64,000 nucleotides of DNA from contig JAHLAX010000046.1 of the NCBI GenBank assembly GCA_020625875.1, positions 1-64,000 on the forward strand, written 5' to 3'. The translations under genes were made by a program, and so were the position numbers. Below the pieces are notes generated by a model. That model was not told the origin of the DNA, did not search any database, and was given only the letters and a program-made list of their open reading frames with translations. This document shows, in pieces, positions 24,711 through 33,244 of the stretch (the first letter of the stretch is position 1; the number at the start of each line of letters is the position of its first letter). Source of the DNA: a bacterium. GTDB lineage: Bacteria > Bacillota > Clostridia > Oscillospirales > Acutalibacteraceae.

Positions 24711-24867
24711 GGCGGGATACCCGCACCCGTTTATTGTAGGGGAGCTGCTCCCGCCGCTCCCTCAAACCATATTGTAGGGGAGCTGTTGCTAAGCCGCAGA
24801 CGGCACCACCTTTGTCGCATTCGCGACATCTCCTCCAGTGGAGGAGTCACCCGCCGCTCCCGTAAAA
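24711..24867. repeat. AGGGGAGC-type repeats between tepA and uppP
   Basis: Contains two direct copies of ATTGTAGGGGAGCTG (24734 and 24771 regions), each followed by CCGCCGCTCCC, and a CTCCAGTGGAG hairpin. No open frame with a ribosome site was seen. Confidence 0.65.
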
Positions 24868-24879
24868 ATGTTATAAAAG

Positions 24880-24939
24880 TGTCATCCTGAGCGTCAGCGA
24901 AGGATCTTTAAGATTCTTCGGCTCTGCCTCAGAATGACA
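24880..24939. repeat. GTCATYCTGAG hairpin repeat, copy 2
   Basis: TGTCATCCTGAGCG...CTCAGAATGACA with inner stem AAGGATCTT/AAGATTCTT. Same family as 46-109 and 59766-59841. Confidence 0.8.
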
Positions 24940-24967
24940 CAATAAATGATTGCTGTAGGAGGAGTAT

Positions 24968-25918
24968 ATGATTACACAAATTATTCAAAACGTAATTCTC
25001 GGTATTATTCAGGGACTCACGGAGTTTTTGCCCGTGTCCAGCAGCGGACACCTCAACATAGCCGAGCACCTTATGGGTATGAGCGACGGCGGAATATTCC
25101 TCGACGTTATGCTACATATCGGTACGCTTGCGGCTGTGCTGATTTTTTACCGCAAGCTTATCTGGCGGCTTATAAAAGCGTTCTTCTCGCTTATTAAGGA
25201 CATTTTTACAGGCAAGTTCAGATGGTCACAGATGGACGGCGACCGCAACCTTATCATTATGCTTATAATCGGTCTTTTGCCGCTGTTTTTACTCTTTTTG
25301 CCCATCCCCGCGATTGCCGAAGGAGTAGACAAACTTAAGGATTTGGCGGATTTGTTCAAGGAGAGTTCCCTGTTTATCGTAACGGGTATTGCGCTTCTGG
25401 TCACAAGCTTGCTGTTGTTTATCGGCATTCAGTGCAACAAGCGCGCGTCGGGTAAACACTTTAAGAAAGACGATAACAACGACTATGAGGGCAACGGACG
25501 CACACGCTATGGCGTGCTCGACGCTATAGCTGTTGGTTTCGGACAGCTTTTCGCCGCGCTTTTCCCTGGGCTTTCCCGCTCGGGAACAACACTCGCTGTC
25601 GGTGAAATGAGAGGCATCAACAAGCAGGCGGCGCTCGACTATACCTTTGTTCTGGGCGTTCCCTCAATTATCGCCGCCGCTGTATTAGAGGCAAAGGATA
25701 TACCGAAATCCTCCCTCAATACAGAGTCGATTATAGCGGTGCTGTGCGGCGTTGTCGCCGCGGCGGTTGTGGGCTATCTAGCGATTAAGCTCTTTAAATG
25801 GCTGTTAAAGACTGACAAGATGATTATTTTTGTTATTTATACCGCTGTTGTCGGACTTGCTGTAGTCGGTATCAGCGTTTATGAAATGCTTACAAATACA
25901 GTAGTAAGGTTTGTTTAA
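24968..25918 (+). CDS. uppP: Undecaprenyl-diphosphatase
   Basis: UppP/BacA, 316 aa, recycles the undecaprenyl carrier for cell-wall synthesis and gives bacitracin tolerance. The two active-site regions are GLTEFLPVSSSGHL at the N-terminus and LFPGLSRSGTTLAVGEMRG. About eight membrane segments are visible. It is about 40 residues longer than the usual form because of a charged loop (about residues 158-183, NKRASGKHFKKDDNNDYEG). It has a good GGAGGAG ribosome site. Confidence 0.95.
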   Translation: MITQIIQNVILGIIQGLTEFLPVSSSGHLNIAEHLMGMSDGGIFLDVMLHIGTLAAVLIFYRKLIWRLIKAFFSLIKDIFTGKFRWSQMDGDRNLIIMLIIGLLPLFLLFLPIPAIAEGVDKLKDLADLFKESSLFIVTGIALLVTSLLLFIGIQCNKRASGKHFKKDDNNDYEGNGRTRYGVLDAIAVGFGQLFAALFPGLSRSGTTLAVGEMRGINKQAALDYTFVLGVPSIIAAAVLEAKDIPKSSLNTESIIAVLCGVVAAAVVGYLAIKLFKWLLKTDKMIIFVIYTAVVGLAVVGISVYEMLTNTVVRFV

Positions 25919-25972
25919 AATTCTTTATTAGAATTCTGATAAAGAATTATGGAAGAATATGGAAGTGGAAAA

Positions 25973-28513
25973 ATGGCAGAAAAAAAGACTTCAAAACCCA
26001 AGAAAAAGACAAATAATAATGCCAAAAAAGCGCCAGTAAAACGCTCGCAACAGCATAAGAGAAACAAACGAGCTCAAAAAAAGCGCAACTATAGGGTAGA
26101 GGCGATTATCTACGCGGCATTGGCGTTGCTTACCTTGTTTTTGATATTGCTCCCCGGCGCGAGCGTATGGATGGTAATCAGAGGAATCTTCTTCGGATTA
26201 TTCGGCATTTGCTCAATTCTTGTGCCGATAACCTTCGCGTATCTCGCGTTTATCACGGCGCTCGAAAAAGAAATAGCGCATTTCAAAACCAAGGTGTTTA
26301 TGTGCGCCGCGATAATCCTGCTTGCGGAATCAGCTGTTTATCTTTTCAGCGAATACAACTTTACCGACCAGAATTACTTTGCCGCTTTGGGTTCATTGTT
26401 TGGCAGAGCCTATAATACAACAAACTACTTTGTAACAGGCGGCGGACTTTTCAGCGGAATAATCGGTTATCCGATTCTGCTCGCGTTCAGCAAGGTCCCC
26501 GCGATACTCGTTGTGCTCGTGCTTCTCGCCGCTCTGATACTCATCATCGGCAGAATCTCTCTCAACGATATTGCCCGCGCCGCTATGAAAGTGGGGCATA
26601 AGGTCAGCGATACTACCCAGAGAAGCAGGGAGCGCATCAGGACAAGACGAGTTGAGCGCAAGAAAGACCCCGAGTTTTCATACGATAACTTCGACACTCT
26701 GATTGATATTCCGATTGACGACGCGACCAAAAAACCGCGCCGCCGCAAGAGAAGCGAGATCGACATCTCGATTGACGACGATTCAAACGCGGCCGCTCCA
26801 AATCCCGCCGATAACTTTATTGAGGCTATAAACAAGGCTCAGGGCGAGGAAAAAGAAGATAATCAGCCCGCCCAGAATGTCCCGATTGAGCAGACAAAGC
26901 CCGCTCCCAAACGCCGCAGAACCAAGAGTGAGCAGGAGAAGGCTGAGCATACCGCTTATAAGTATCCGCCTATCGGACTGCTCAGAGCGGTTAAAAACAG
27001 CGGAGCCGACGGCGAGGCTGAGATGCGCGCCAACGCTCAAAAGCTCATTTCTACTCTTGACAGCTTCGGCGTTAAGGCTGAGATTACCCATATTTCACGC
27101 GGTCCTTCCGTTACGAGATATGAGCTTCATCCTGCTCCGGGCGTCAAGATTAACAAAATCACCAATCTTTCTGATGATATTGCCCTTAACCTTGCCGCCA
27201 ACGGTATCCGTATCGAGGCGCCCATCCCAGGCAAAGCCGCGGTAGGTATCGAGGTTCCGAATAAGGCGGTCAGCGTGGTAAGTATACGCGAGCTTATTGA
27301 TTCTGATGAATTTGAAGCCAGCGAAAGCAAGCTCACCTGCGTACTCGGCAGAGATATTGCGGGCAAGATTGTCACAACTGATATTGCTAAGCTGCCTCAC
27401 CTGCTTATCGCGGGTACCACAGGCTCAGGTAAATCGGTGTGCGTAAACTCACTGCTTATCAGTATTCTGTACAAGGCGGCGCCCGACGAGGTCAAGCTTG
27501 TGCTTATTGACCCCAAAATGGTTGAGTTCTCAAAATACAAGGGAATACCGCACCTGCTTATCCCTGTAGTTTCTGACGCTAAAAAGGCGGCGGGAGCGCT
27601 CGCGTGGGCGGTCAACGAAATGCAGAACCGCTATAAATTGTTCTCGGAATACGACTGCAAGGATATTGACGGTTATAATAAACTGATTGAGAGTAATCTT
27701 GAATATATGCGCGACAATCCTCCCGTATATAACGAGGAAAAGGACGAGGAGGAACAGCCTGTACTCGAGGTAAACGGACTTCCTGTTGCCAAAGAAAAGC
27801 TGCCTCGTATCGTTATCGCTATTGACGAGCTCGCCGACCTTATGATGACAGCGCCAGGTGAGGTAGAGGACAGCATTGTGCGTCTCGCTCAGCTCGCGCG
27901 TGCCGCGGGTATGCACCTTGTTATCGCTACCCAGCGACCGACAGCGAACGTTATCACAGGTCTTATCAAGGCGAATGTTCCGAGCCGTATTGCGCTCAAG
28001 GTTGGCTCGAATATGGATTCGCGAATTATACTGGATACAGGCGGAGCCGAAAAGCTCATAGGACGAGGCGATATGCTCTATATGCCTGTGGGCGCGCCCA
28101 ACCCGATTCGTGTTCAGGGCTGCTTCGCTACCGAGGACGAAATCGGCGGAGTTACACGCTATATCAAAAAGTCATATACAGCTCAGTACAACGAGGAAAT
28201 CGAGGAGCGAATCAAGCGTATTGCCGCTGAGGAGCTTGATAACGGTGCGGGTAATAATGAAGCCAACACCATCGACGGCATTGAGCTTGACAGCAAAATG
28301 GAGGACGCGATTAAGTATGTAATCGAGTCGGGACAAGCCTCAACCTCAATGATTCAGCGCCGCTTTAAGGTCGGTTACGCCCGCGCGGGACGTATGATTG
28401 ACGATATGGAGCAGCTCGGCATCGTTGAGCCGCATCAGGGCTCAAAGCCAAGAAAGGTGCTTATGAGCTACGGCGAGTGGCTCGAGAGAGCGAATAACCT
28501 GAATAAGGATTGA
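25973..28513 (+). CDS. FtsK/SpoIIIE DNA translocase
   Basis: 846-aa membrane-anchored DNA pump that moves chromosome ends through the closing septum. A basic N-terminus is followed by about four membrane segments (residues about 40-180), a charged linker of about 140 residues with proline and acid clusters, and the motor domain. Walker A is in AGTTGSGKSVCVNSLL and Walker B in IVIAIDELADLMM. The C-terminal winged-helix gamma domain (about 785-846, MIQRRFKVGYARAGRMIDDM) reads KOPS/SRS sites. The start is taken as ATG 25973 after GGAAGTGG; the in-frame ATG at 25949 has no ribosome site. FtsK and SpoIIIE roles cannot be separated by sequence alone. Confidence 0.93.
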   Translation: MAEKKTSKPKKKTNNNAKKAPVKRSQQHKRNKRAQKKRNYRVEAIIYAALALLTLFLILLPGASVWMVIRGIFFGLFGICSILVPITFAYLAFITALEKEIAHFKTKVFMCAAIILLAESAVYLFSEYNFTDQNYFAALGSLFGRAYNTTNYFVTGGGLFSGIIGYPILLAFSKVPAILVVLVLLAALILIIGRISLNDIARAAMKVGHKVSDTTQRSRERIRTRRVERKKDPEFSYDNFDTLIDIPIDDATKKPRRRKRSEIDISIDDDSNAAAPNPADNFIEAINKAQGEEKEDNQPAQNVPIEQTKPAPKRRRTKSEQEKAEHTAYKYPPIGLLRAVKNSGADGEAEMRANAQKLISTLDSFGVKAEITHISRGPSVTRYELHPAPGVKINKITNLSDDIALNLAANGIRIEAPIPGKAAVGIEVPNKAVSVVSIRELIDSDEFEASESKLTCVLGRDIAGKIVTTDIAKLPHLLIAGTTGSGKSVCVNSLLISILYKAAPDEVKLVLIDPKMVEFSKYKGIPHLLIPVVSDAKKAAGALAWAVNEMQNRYKLFSEYDCKDIDGYNKLIESNLEYMRDNPPVYNEEKDEEEQPVLEVNGLPVAKEKLPRIVIAIDELADLMMTAPGEVEDSIVRLAQLARAAGMHLVIATQRPTANVITGLIKANVPSRIALKVGSNMDSRIILDTGGAEKLIGRGDMLYMPVGAPNPIRVQGCFATEDEIGGVTRYIKKSYTAQYNEEIEERIKRIAAEELDNGAGNNEANTIDGIELDSKMEDAIKYVIESGQASTSMIQRRFKVGYARAGRMIDDMEQLGIVEPHQGSKPRKVLMSYGEWLERANNLNKD

Positions 28514-28523
28514 TAAGCTTGAC

Positions 28524-28676
28524 GTACCCCTTTTTAAAGGGGTAAGAATTGTTACACGCTTGCGTGTCAATTCTTGGGGATTATCTATCCTCCATATGAA
28601 CGTTCATAAAGAAAACCGCCTCTAAAGGGCTACACAACCCCTCGAAATCAAGATTTCGGTCCCCTTAAAAGGGGAC
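28524..28676. repeat. GTAC-ended palindromic element, copy 3 (153 bp)
   Basis: Left end GTACCCCTTTTTAAAG; right end is diverged (CCCCTTAAAAGGGGAC). Core TATGAACGTTCATAAAG is closest to copy 1. It lies between the ftsK and ygiQ-type genes. Confidence 0.8.
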
Positions 28677-28698
28677 ACAAATAAGTAAAGGAATAATA

Positions 28699-30561
28699 AT
28701 GTCATATCTTCCTATGACAATTAAAGAAGTTAAAGACCGCGGATGGGACAGCGTGGATTTTGTCTACATAAGTGGCGACAGCTACGTTGACCATCCGTCT
28801 TTCGGCGCGGCGATTATTACCCGAGTTCTTGAGAGTGAGGGTTATAAGGTCGCGTTTCTTGCTCAGCCCGATTGGCGTTCGGAGCGCGATTTTACGCAAT
28901 TCGGACGTCCGCGTCTGGGCTTTTTTATTTCAGCGGGCAATATCGACAGTATGGTGGCTCACTATACCGTAGCTAAGCGCAAGAGAAGCGACGACGCCTA
29001 CACCGCGGGTGGCAAGGCGGGCAAGCGCCCCGACAGAGCCGTTACCGTTTACAGCAATATTGTAAAAAAGCTGTATCCAGACTGCCCTGTTATTATCGGC
29101 GGGCTCGAGGCTTCGCTCAGGCGTTTCGCTCATTACGATTACTGGGCTGATAAGGTTATGCCGTCTGTGCTTGTTGACAGCAAAGCGGACATTCTGTCCT
29201 ACGGAATGGGCGAGCTCCAGACTATCGAAATAGCAAAAAGACTTAATGACGGACTGCCGATTGAGGCGCTCTATGATATACGCAGTATTTGCTATTTAAT
29301 TCCTACAAAGAATTATACACCGCAGTCGGCGGTCGATTTACCGAGCTTTGAGCGAGTGAGTGAGAGTAAAAAAGACTACGCCATAGCCGCGCGCAAGGAG
29401 CTCGAGGAGGCTGACGCCGTACGCGGGCGAAAGGTTATTCAAAGACACGGCTCGTATATTCTGGTGCAGAATCCGCCGATGTATCCTCTCAACACAGAGC
29501 AGCTCGATTGGGTTTATTCGCTTCCTTACGAGCGTTATTATCCCGAGTGTTATGAGGAGCTTGGCGGTGTTCCGGGCATAAAAGAGGTTGAGTTCTCAAT
29601 CACTCACAACCGCGGCTGCTTCGGCGCGTGCAACTTCTGTTCGCTCGCGTTTCATCAAGGCAGAGCGGTAACAGTCCGAAGCGAAGAAAGCGTAATAAAT
29701 GAAGCGAAAAGCTTTCTTAAAAATCCGCGTTTCAAGGGATACATCAGCGATGTGGGCGGTCCTACCGCGAATTTCAGAATACCCTCGTGCGATTATCAAA
29801 GAGAGCACGGACTTTGCAAAAATAAAAAGTGCCTCGCTCCAAAGCCGTGCGGCAATCTCAACGCCGACCATAGCGATTATATCGACCTGCTCAGAAAGCT
29901 TCGCAAGCTAAAGGGCATAAAAAGAGTATTTATACGCAGCGGAATTCGCTACGATTATTTTTTGCAGGATAAGTCTGACGAGTTTCTGGACGAGCTTGTA
30001 CGCTATCACGTCAGCGGTCAGCTCAGAGTAGCGCCCGAGCACTGCTCAGAGGTTGTGCTCGACAGTATGGGCAAGCCGCATATTGAGGCTTATAAAAAGT
30101 TTTCGCAAAAGTTCTACGCCGCCACAAAACAGGCGGGTAAGGAGCAGTATCTTGTGCCTTATCTTATGAGCTCGCATCCTGGGTGTAAGCTGAAGGACGC
30201 GGTTGAGCTCGCAGTGTTTTTAAAGCGAGAGAAGATTCATCCCGAGCAGGTTCAGGACTTTTATCCCACCCCAGGCACAATCTCAACCGCTATGTTCCAC
30301 ACAGGTCTTAATCCGTATACGATGGAAGAAATTTACGTTCCCAAATCGCCCAATGAAAAGGCTATGCAAAGGGCTCTTATGCAGTACTTTATTCCAAAAA
30401 ACAGGGATACAGTCTTTAAAGCGCTGAAAATCGCGGGCAGGCTTGACCTTGTCGGCAGCGGCAAAAACTGCCTCATTACCGCTCCGAAGAATTATGTACC
30501 TAAGCAGCCGAAGAAAAACAACAAATATTCACGAAAAAAGCCAAAAAATAAGAAAAGATAG
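28699..30561 (+). CDS. YgiQ family radical SAM protein
   Basis: 620-aa protein of the YgiQ (UPF0313) family. The N-terminal part (DSVDFVYISGDSYVDHPSFG) is the B12-binding-like domain. The radical SAM cluster is CFGACNFCSL (CxxxCxxC, about residues 311-318). A later CKNKKCLAPKPC group may bind another metal. The C-terminus is rich in Lys and Asn. The substrate is unknown in the family. Complete, with an AAAGGA ribosome site. Confidence 0.93.
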   Translation: MSYLPMTIKEVKDRGWDSVDFVYISGDSYVDHPSFGAAIITRVLESEGYKVAFLAQPDWRSERDFTQFGRPRLGFFISAGNIDSMVAHYTVAKRKRSDDAYTAGGKAGKRPDRAVTVYSNIVKKLYPDCPVIIGGLEASLRRFAHYDYWADKVMPSVLVDSKADILSYGMGELQTIEIAKRLNDGLPIEALYDIRSICYLIPTKNYTPQSAVDLPSFERVSESKKDYAIAARKELEEADAVRGRKVIQRHGSYILVQNPPMYPLNTEQLDWVYSLPYERYYPECYEELGGVPGIKEVEFSITHNRGCFGACNFCSLAFHQGRAVTVRSEESVINEAKSFLKNPRFKGYISDVGGPTANFRIPSCDYQREHGLCKNKKCLAPKPCGNLNADHSDYIDLLRKLRKLKGIKRVFIRSGIRYDYFLQDKSDEFLDELVRYHVSGQLRVAPEHCSEVVLDSMGKPHIEAYKKFSQKFYAATKQAGKEQYLVPYLMSSHPGCKLKDAVELAVFLKREKIHPEQVQDFYPTPGTISTAMFHTGLNPYTMEEIYVPKSPNEKAMQRALMQYFIPKNRDTVFKALKIAGRLDLVGSGKNCLITAPKNYVPKQPKKNNKYSRKKPKNKKR

Positions 30562-30571
30562 TGGCTTTTGC

Positions 30572-30600
30572 TTGACTTATAAATTTAGATTTAATATAAT
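30572..30600 (+). promoter_or_regulatory. Promoter of tyrS
   Basis: TTGACT (30572-30577), 17-base spacer, TATAAT (30595-30600). The predicted transcript starts near 30607, leaving a leader of about 24 bases, too short for a T-box. Confidence 0.75.
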
Positions 30601-30630
30601 TATTTAAGAATATTTCAAGAGGTGAGAACA

Positions 30631-31857
30631 ATAGGAGTATATGAAGAATTACAGGCGCGCGGCTTAATCGCTCAGGTTACCGACGAGGAGGAAATCCGCG
30701 AGCTTGTCAATAACGGAAAAGCTGTTTTTTACATAGGCTTTGACCCGACAGCCGACAGCCTCCATGTAGGCCACTTTATGGCTCTCTGCCTTATGAAGCG
30801 CTTACAGATGGCTGGCAACAAGCCCATCGCGCTTGTAGGCGGCGGCACGGGTATGATAGGTGACCCCTCGGGTCGTACCGATATGCGCAAGATGCTTACA
30901 AAGGAAGATATTGAATACAACTGCAACCGATTCAAGGAGCAGATGTCTAAGTTTATCGACTTCTCGGACGGCAAGGCTATTATGGTCAACAACGCGGACT
31001 GGCTTTTGGACCTCAACTATGTTGACGTTCTCAGAGAGGTCGGCGCGTGTTTCAGTGTTAACCGTATGCTGACAGCCGAGTGCTATAAGCAGCGTATGGA
31101 AAAAGGCTTAAGCTTCCTCGAGTTCAACTATATGATAATGCAGAGCTACGATTTCTACAGGCTCTTTCAGGATTACGGTTGCAATATGCAGTTCGGCGGC
31201 GACGACCAGTGGAGCAATATGCTCGGCGGCACAGAGCTTATCAGGCGTAAATTAGGCAAGGACGCCTACGCTATGACAATCACCCTGCTCCTCAACTCCG
31301 AGGGCAAAAAGATGGGCAAAACCCAGAGCGGCGCCGTGTGGCTTGACCCCGAAAAGACAAGCCCCTACGAGTTCTATCAGTACTGGCGCAACGTGGCTGA
31401 CGCTGACGTACTCAAATGCATCCGTATGCTCACATTCCTTCCGCTTGAGGAAATCGACAAGATGGACAGCTGGGAGGGCGCTCAGCTCAATACAGCCAAA
31501 GAGATTCTCGCGTTTGAGCTCACTAAGCTCGTTCACGGCGAGGAAGAGGCGAAGAAAGCTCAGGAAGCTGCGCGCGCGCTGTTCGGCAGCGGAGCGAATA
31601 CCGACAATATGCCTACTACCGAGCTTTCGGGTGAGGACTTCGCCGATAACTTTACTGTGCTTGATTTGCTTCAGAAGTGTTCGCTCATCGGTTCGCGCAA
31701 AGAGGGCAGAACCCTCATTCAGCAGGGCGGCGTATCGCTCGACGGCGAAAAGGTCACCGACCCGTTCACTCAGGTGACTGAGGATATGTTCAGCGAGAAC
31801 GGTTATGTAGTAATCAAAAAGGGTAAGAAAGTCTATCACAAAGCCCTTTTAAAATAA
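30631..31857 (+). CDS. tyrS: Tyrosyl-tRNA synthetase
   Basis: Class I synthetase of 408 aa that charges tRNA-Tyr. The HIGH-type motif is LHVGHFMAL, the second motif KKMGKTQSG, and a C-terminal S4 RNA-binding domain is present (about 345-405). The family begins M-x-V-Y-E-E-L; here those residues are preceded by ATA (30631-30633), placed 5 bases after GAGGTGA. The only other in-frame start is GTG 30622, which overlaps the ribosome site itself. An AUA start is therefore likely, though the GTG reading (411 aa) cannot be excluded. No T-box is present. Confidence 0.93.
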   Translation: MGVYEELQARGLIAQVTDEEEIRELVNNGKAVFYIGFDPTADSLHVGHFMALCLMKRLQMAGNKPIALVGGGTGMIGDPSGRTDMRKMLTKEDIEYNCNRFKEQMSKFIDFSDGKAIMVNNADWLLDLNYVDVLREVGACFSVNRMLTAECYKQRMEKGLSFLEFNYMIMQSYDFYRLFQDYGCNMQFGGDDQWSNMLGGTELIRRKLGKDAYAMTITLLLNSEGKKMGKTQSGAVWLDPEKTSPYEFYQYWRNVADADVLKCIRMLTFLPLEEIDKMDSWEGAQLNTAKEILAFELTKLVHGEEEAKKAQEAARALFGSGANTDNMPTTELSGEDFADNFTVLDLLQKCSLIGSRKEGRTLIQQGGVSLDGEKVTDPFTQVTEDMFSENGYVVIKKGKKVYHKALLK

Positions 31858-31881
31858 TTATAAAAATCATGGAGGTACAAA

Positions 31882-32307
31882 ATGAAAAAGTTTTTTGGAG
31901 AGTTTAAAGAATTCATAATGCGCGGCAACGTTATGGATCTCGCGGTAGCTGTTATCATCGGCGCGGCGTTCGGCGCTATCGTAACCGCTCTTTGCGACAA
32001 GATCATCACGCCGCTCATTCAGCTTATTATCGGTTCTATCTTTGGTAAGAGCATTGACGAGATGACAAAGGTGCTCAACGTTGGTCCCATTGAGTTCGGC
32101 GCGTTTATTTCCGCGGTAATTAACTTCATAATTATGGCGTTAATCATTTTCCTTATGGTCAAGGCTGTCAACAAGGCTATGGCTATCGGCAAAAAGAAGG
32201 AAGAGGAAGAAGAAGCGGCTACAACCAAGGAGTGCCCCTACTGCAAGAGCGAAATCGCTATCGAAGCTACCCGCTGCCCTCATTGTACATCTCAGCTTGA
32301 TGAATAA
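31882..32307 (+). CDS. mscL: Large-conductance mechanosensitive channel with zinc-ribbon tail
   Basis: MscL, 141 aa, releases solutes on sudden osmotic down-shift. The N-terminal amphipathic helix and pore helix are clear (EFKEFIMRGNVMDLAVAVII, then GAAFGAIVTAL), and the second membrane helix is FISAVINFIIMALIIFLMV. The C-terminus adds a four-Cys zinc ribbon (CPYCKSEIAIEATRCPHC) in place of the usual short bundle end. Such tails are known in Firmicute MscL. AGGAG-like ribosome site (GGAGG) before ATG. Confidence 0.95.
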   Translation: MKKFFGEFKEFIMRGNVMDLAVAVIIGAAFGAIVTALCDKIITPLIQLIIGSIFGKSIDEMTKVLNVGPIEFGAFISAVINFIIMALIIFLMVKAVNKAMAIGKKKEEEEEAATTKECPYCKSEIAIEATRCPHCTSQLDE

Positions 32308-32326
32308 TAAACTATAAGCAGCAATT

Positions 32327-32360
32327 AAGCCCCTGACGCACGTCAGGGGCTTGTTTCTTT
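32327..32360. terminator. Terminator between convergent mscL and lipoprotein gene
   Basis: Stem AAGCCCCTGACG (32327-32338) / CGTCAGGGGCTT (32341-32352), then TGTTTCTTT. It also serves as stem for the minus-strand gene ending at 32366. Confidence 0.8.
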
Positions 32361-32365
32361 ATATC

Positions 32366-33130
32366 TTATGAAGCGACTTCAAGCAGCTTTTTGTTAACTC
32401 TGTTTGTAACTTCTATGTAATAAGCGTAATCCTCGGTTGAGAGCGAGTTTTCATCAATATCCTCTATTTTCTTAGAGAATTTGTTGTATTTGTCCATCAT
32501 ATCTGAATAGTCAGAAAGCAGTTCAAGAGCATTGTCGGATTTATTGTATTTTTTCATAAAATCAACATATTTATTCATAAACTTCTCGTATTCATCCATT
32601 GTCTTTTTGAAGTTTGTGCTCGTACCTGCTTTTGATTTGGAAGAAGCCTTAGAGGATTTAGTTTTAGATGATTTAGATGATTTTTTTGATGTCTCTTTTG
32701 TTTCGCTGTCTTTATTATCTTCGCCTTTGCTCGGGGAATAAAGGCTAATATCCATAGTTTTTTCATCTTTATCATATGATAGAGTCAGAGAATAGCCATC
32801 TTTGTTTTCGGCTGAATAGTAGTCGTCCATGTTTGAATAATCGACTTTAAATCCTTTGCTCTTACAATCTTTTACATATGTTTTATAATCGTCAAGCTCC
32901 GTTTCTGAGATAGTTATTGATAAACTGTCAGAATCATCTATTATTATCTCGCCCATGGATGATTTTGGCTTAGGAATCAATGATGCGATTTTGCTGTCCG
33001 GCCACTCAATTTTTGAATAATCGTCATCTTCATTGTCCCCGCACGAGCTGAAAAGGAACACCGATCCGCCAATGAGAGTTAATGAGAGTAGCAAAGCAAT
33101 TAGTTTTGTGAAATGTTTTTTGTTTTTCAT
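32366..33130 (-). CDS. Lipoprotein, DUF6591-like, with Ser/Lys-rich linker
   Basis: 254-aa exported lipoprotein: a basic start, hydrophobic core and lipobox (FSSC, Cys about residue 31). Residues 35-135 form an alpha/beta domain with WPDSKIASLIPKPKSSMGEI and DYKTYVKDCKSKGFKVDYS, which I associate with the DUF6591 family of Clostridia. Then comes a Lys/Ser-rich linker of about 35 residues (SSKSSKTKSSKASSKSK) and a helical end (about 180-254). The start is taken at 33130, after AAGGAGG; the frame extends upstream to 33181. No function is known. Confidence 0.75.
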   Translation of the reverse strand: MKNKKHFTKLIALLLSLTLIGGSVFLFSSCGDNEDDDYSKIEWPDSKIASLIPKPKSSMGEIIIDDSDSLSITISETELDDYKTYVKDCKSKGFKVDYSNMDDYYSAENKDGYSLTLSYDKDEKTMDISLYSPSKGEDNKDSETKETSKKSSKSSKTKSSKASSKSKAGTSTNFKKTMDEYEKFMNKYVDFMKKYNKSDNALELLSDYSDMMDKYNKFSKKIEDIDENSLSTEDYAYYIEVTNRVNKKLLEVAS

Positions 33131-33153
33131 AAAGAACCTCCTTGAATAACTGT

Positions 33154-33185
33154 AAAAAATAACCGTGTACTTATAATACACGGTT
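33154..33185 (-). terminator. Terminator downstream of the kinase gene
   Basis: Stem AACCGTGTA (33161-33169) / TACACGGTT (33177-33185) with a minus-strand T-tract from the A run at 33154-33160. It lies between the kinase gene and the lipoprotein gene on the same strand. Confidence 0.7.
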
Positions 33186-33198
33186 TAAAAGCTTTTTT

Positions 33199-33224
33199 GG
33201 TATGCTTGTTGCATACCTTTTTTA
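33199..33224 (+). terminator. Orphan plus-strand terminator
   Basis: Stem GGTATGC (33199-33205) / GCATACC (33211-33217) with TTTTTT on the plus strand only. No plus-strand gene lies upstream of it back to mscL, which has its own terminator. Confidence 0.5.
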
Positions 33225-33244
33225 TTTATTTGTGTTTTACAATG

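Noticed and set aside
30561-30631. Possible T-box before tyrS
   Set aside because: The predicted leader is only about 24 nt and lacks the T-box sequence and specifier loop.
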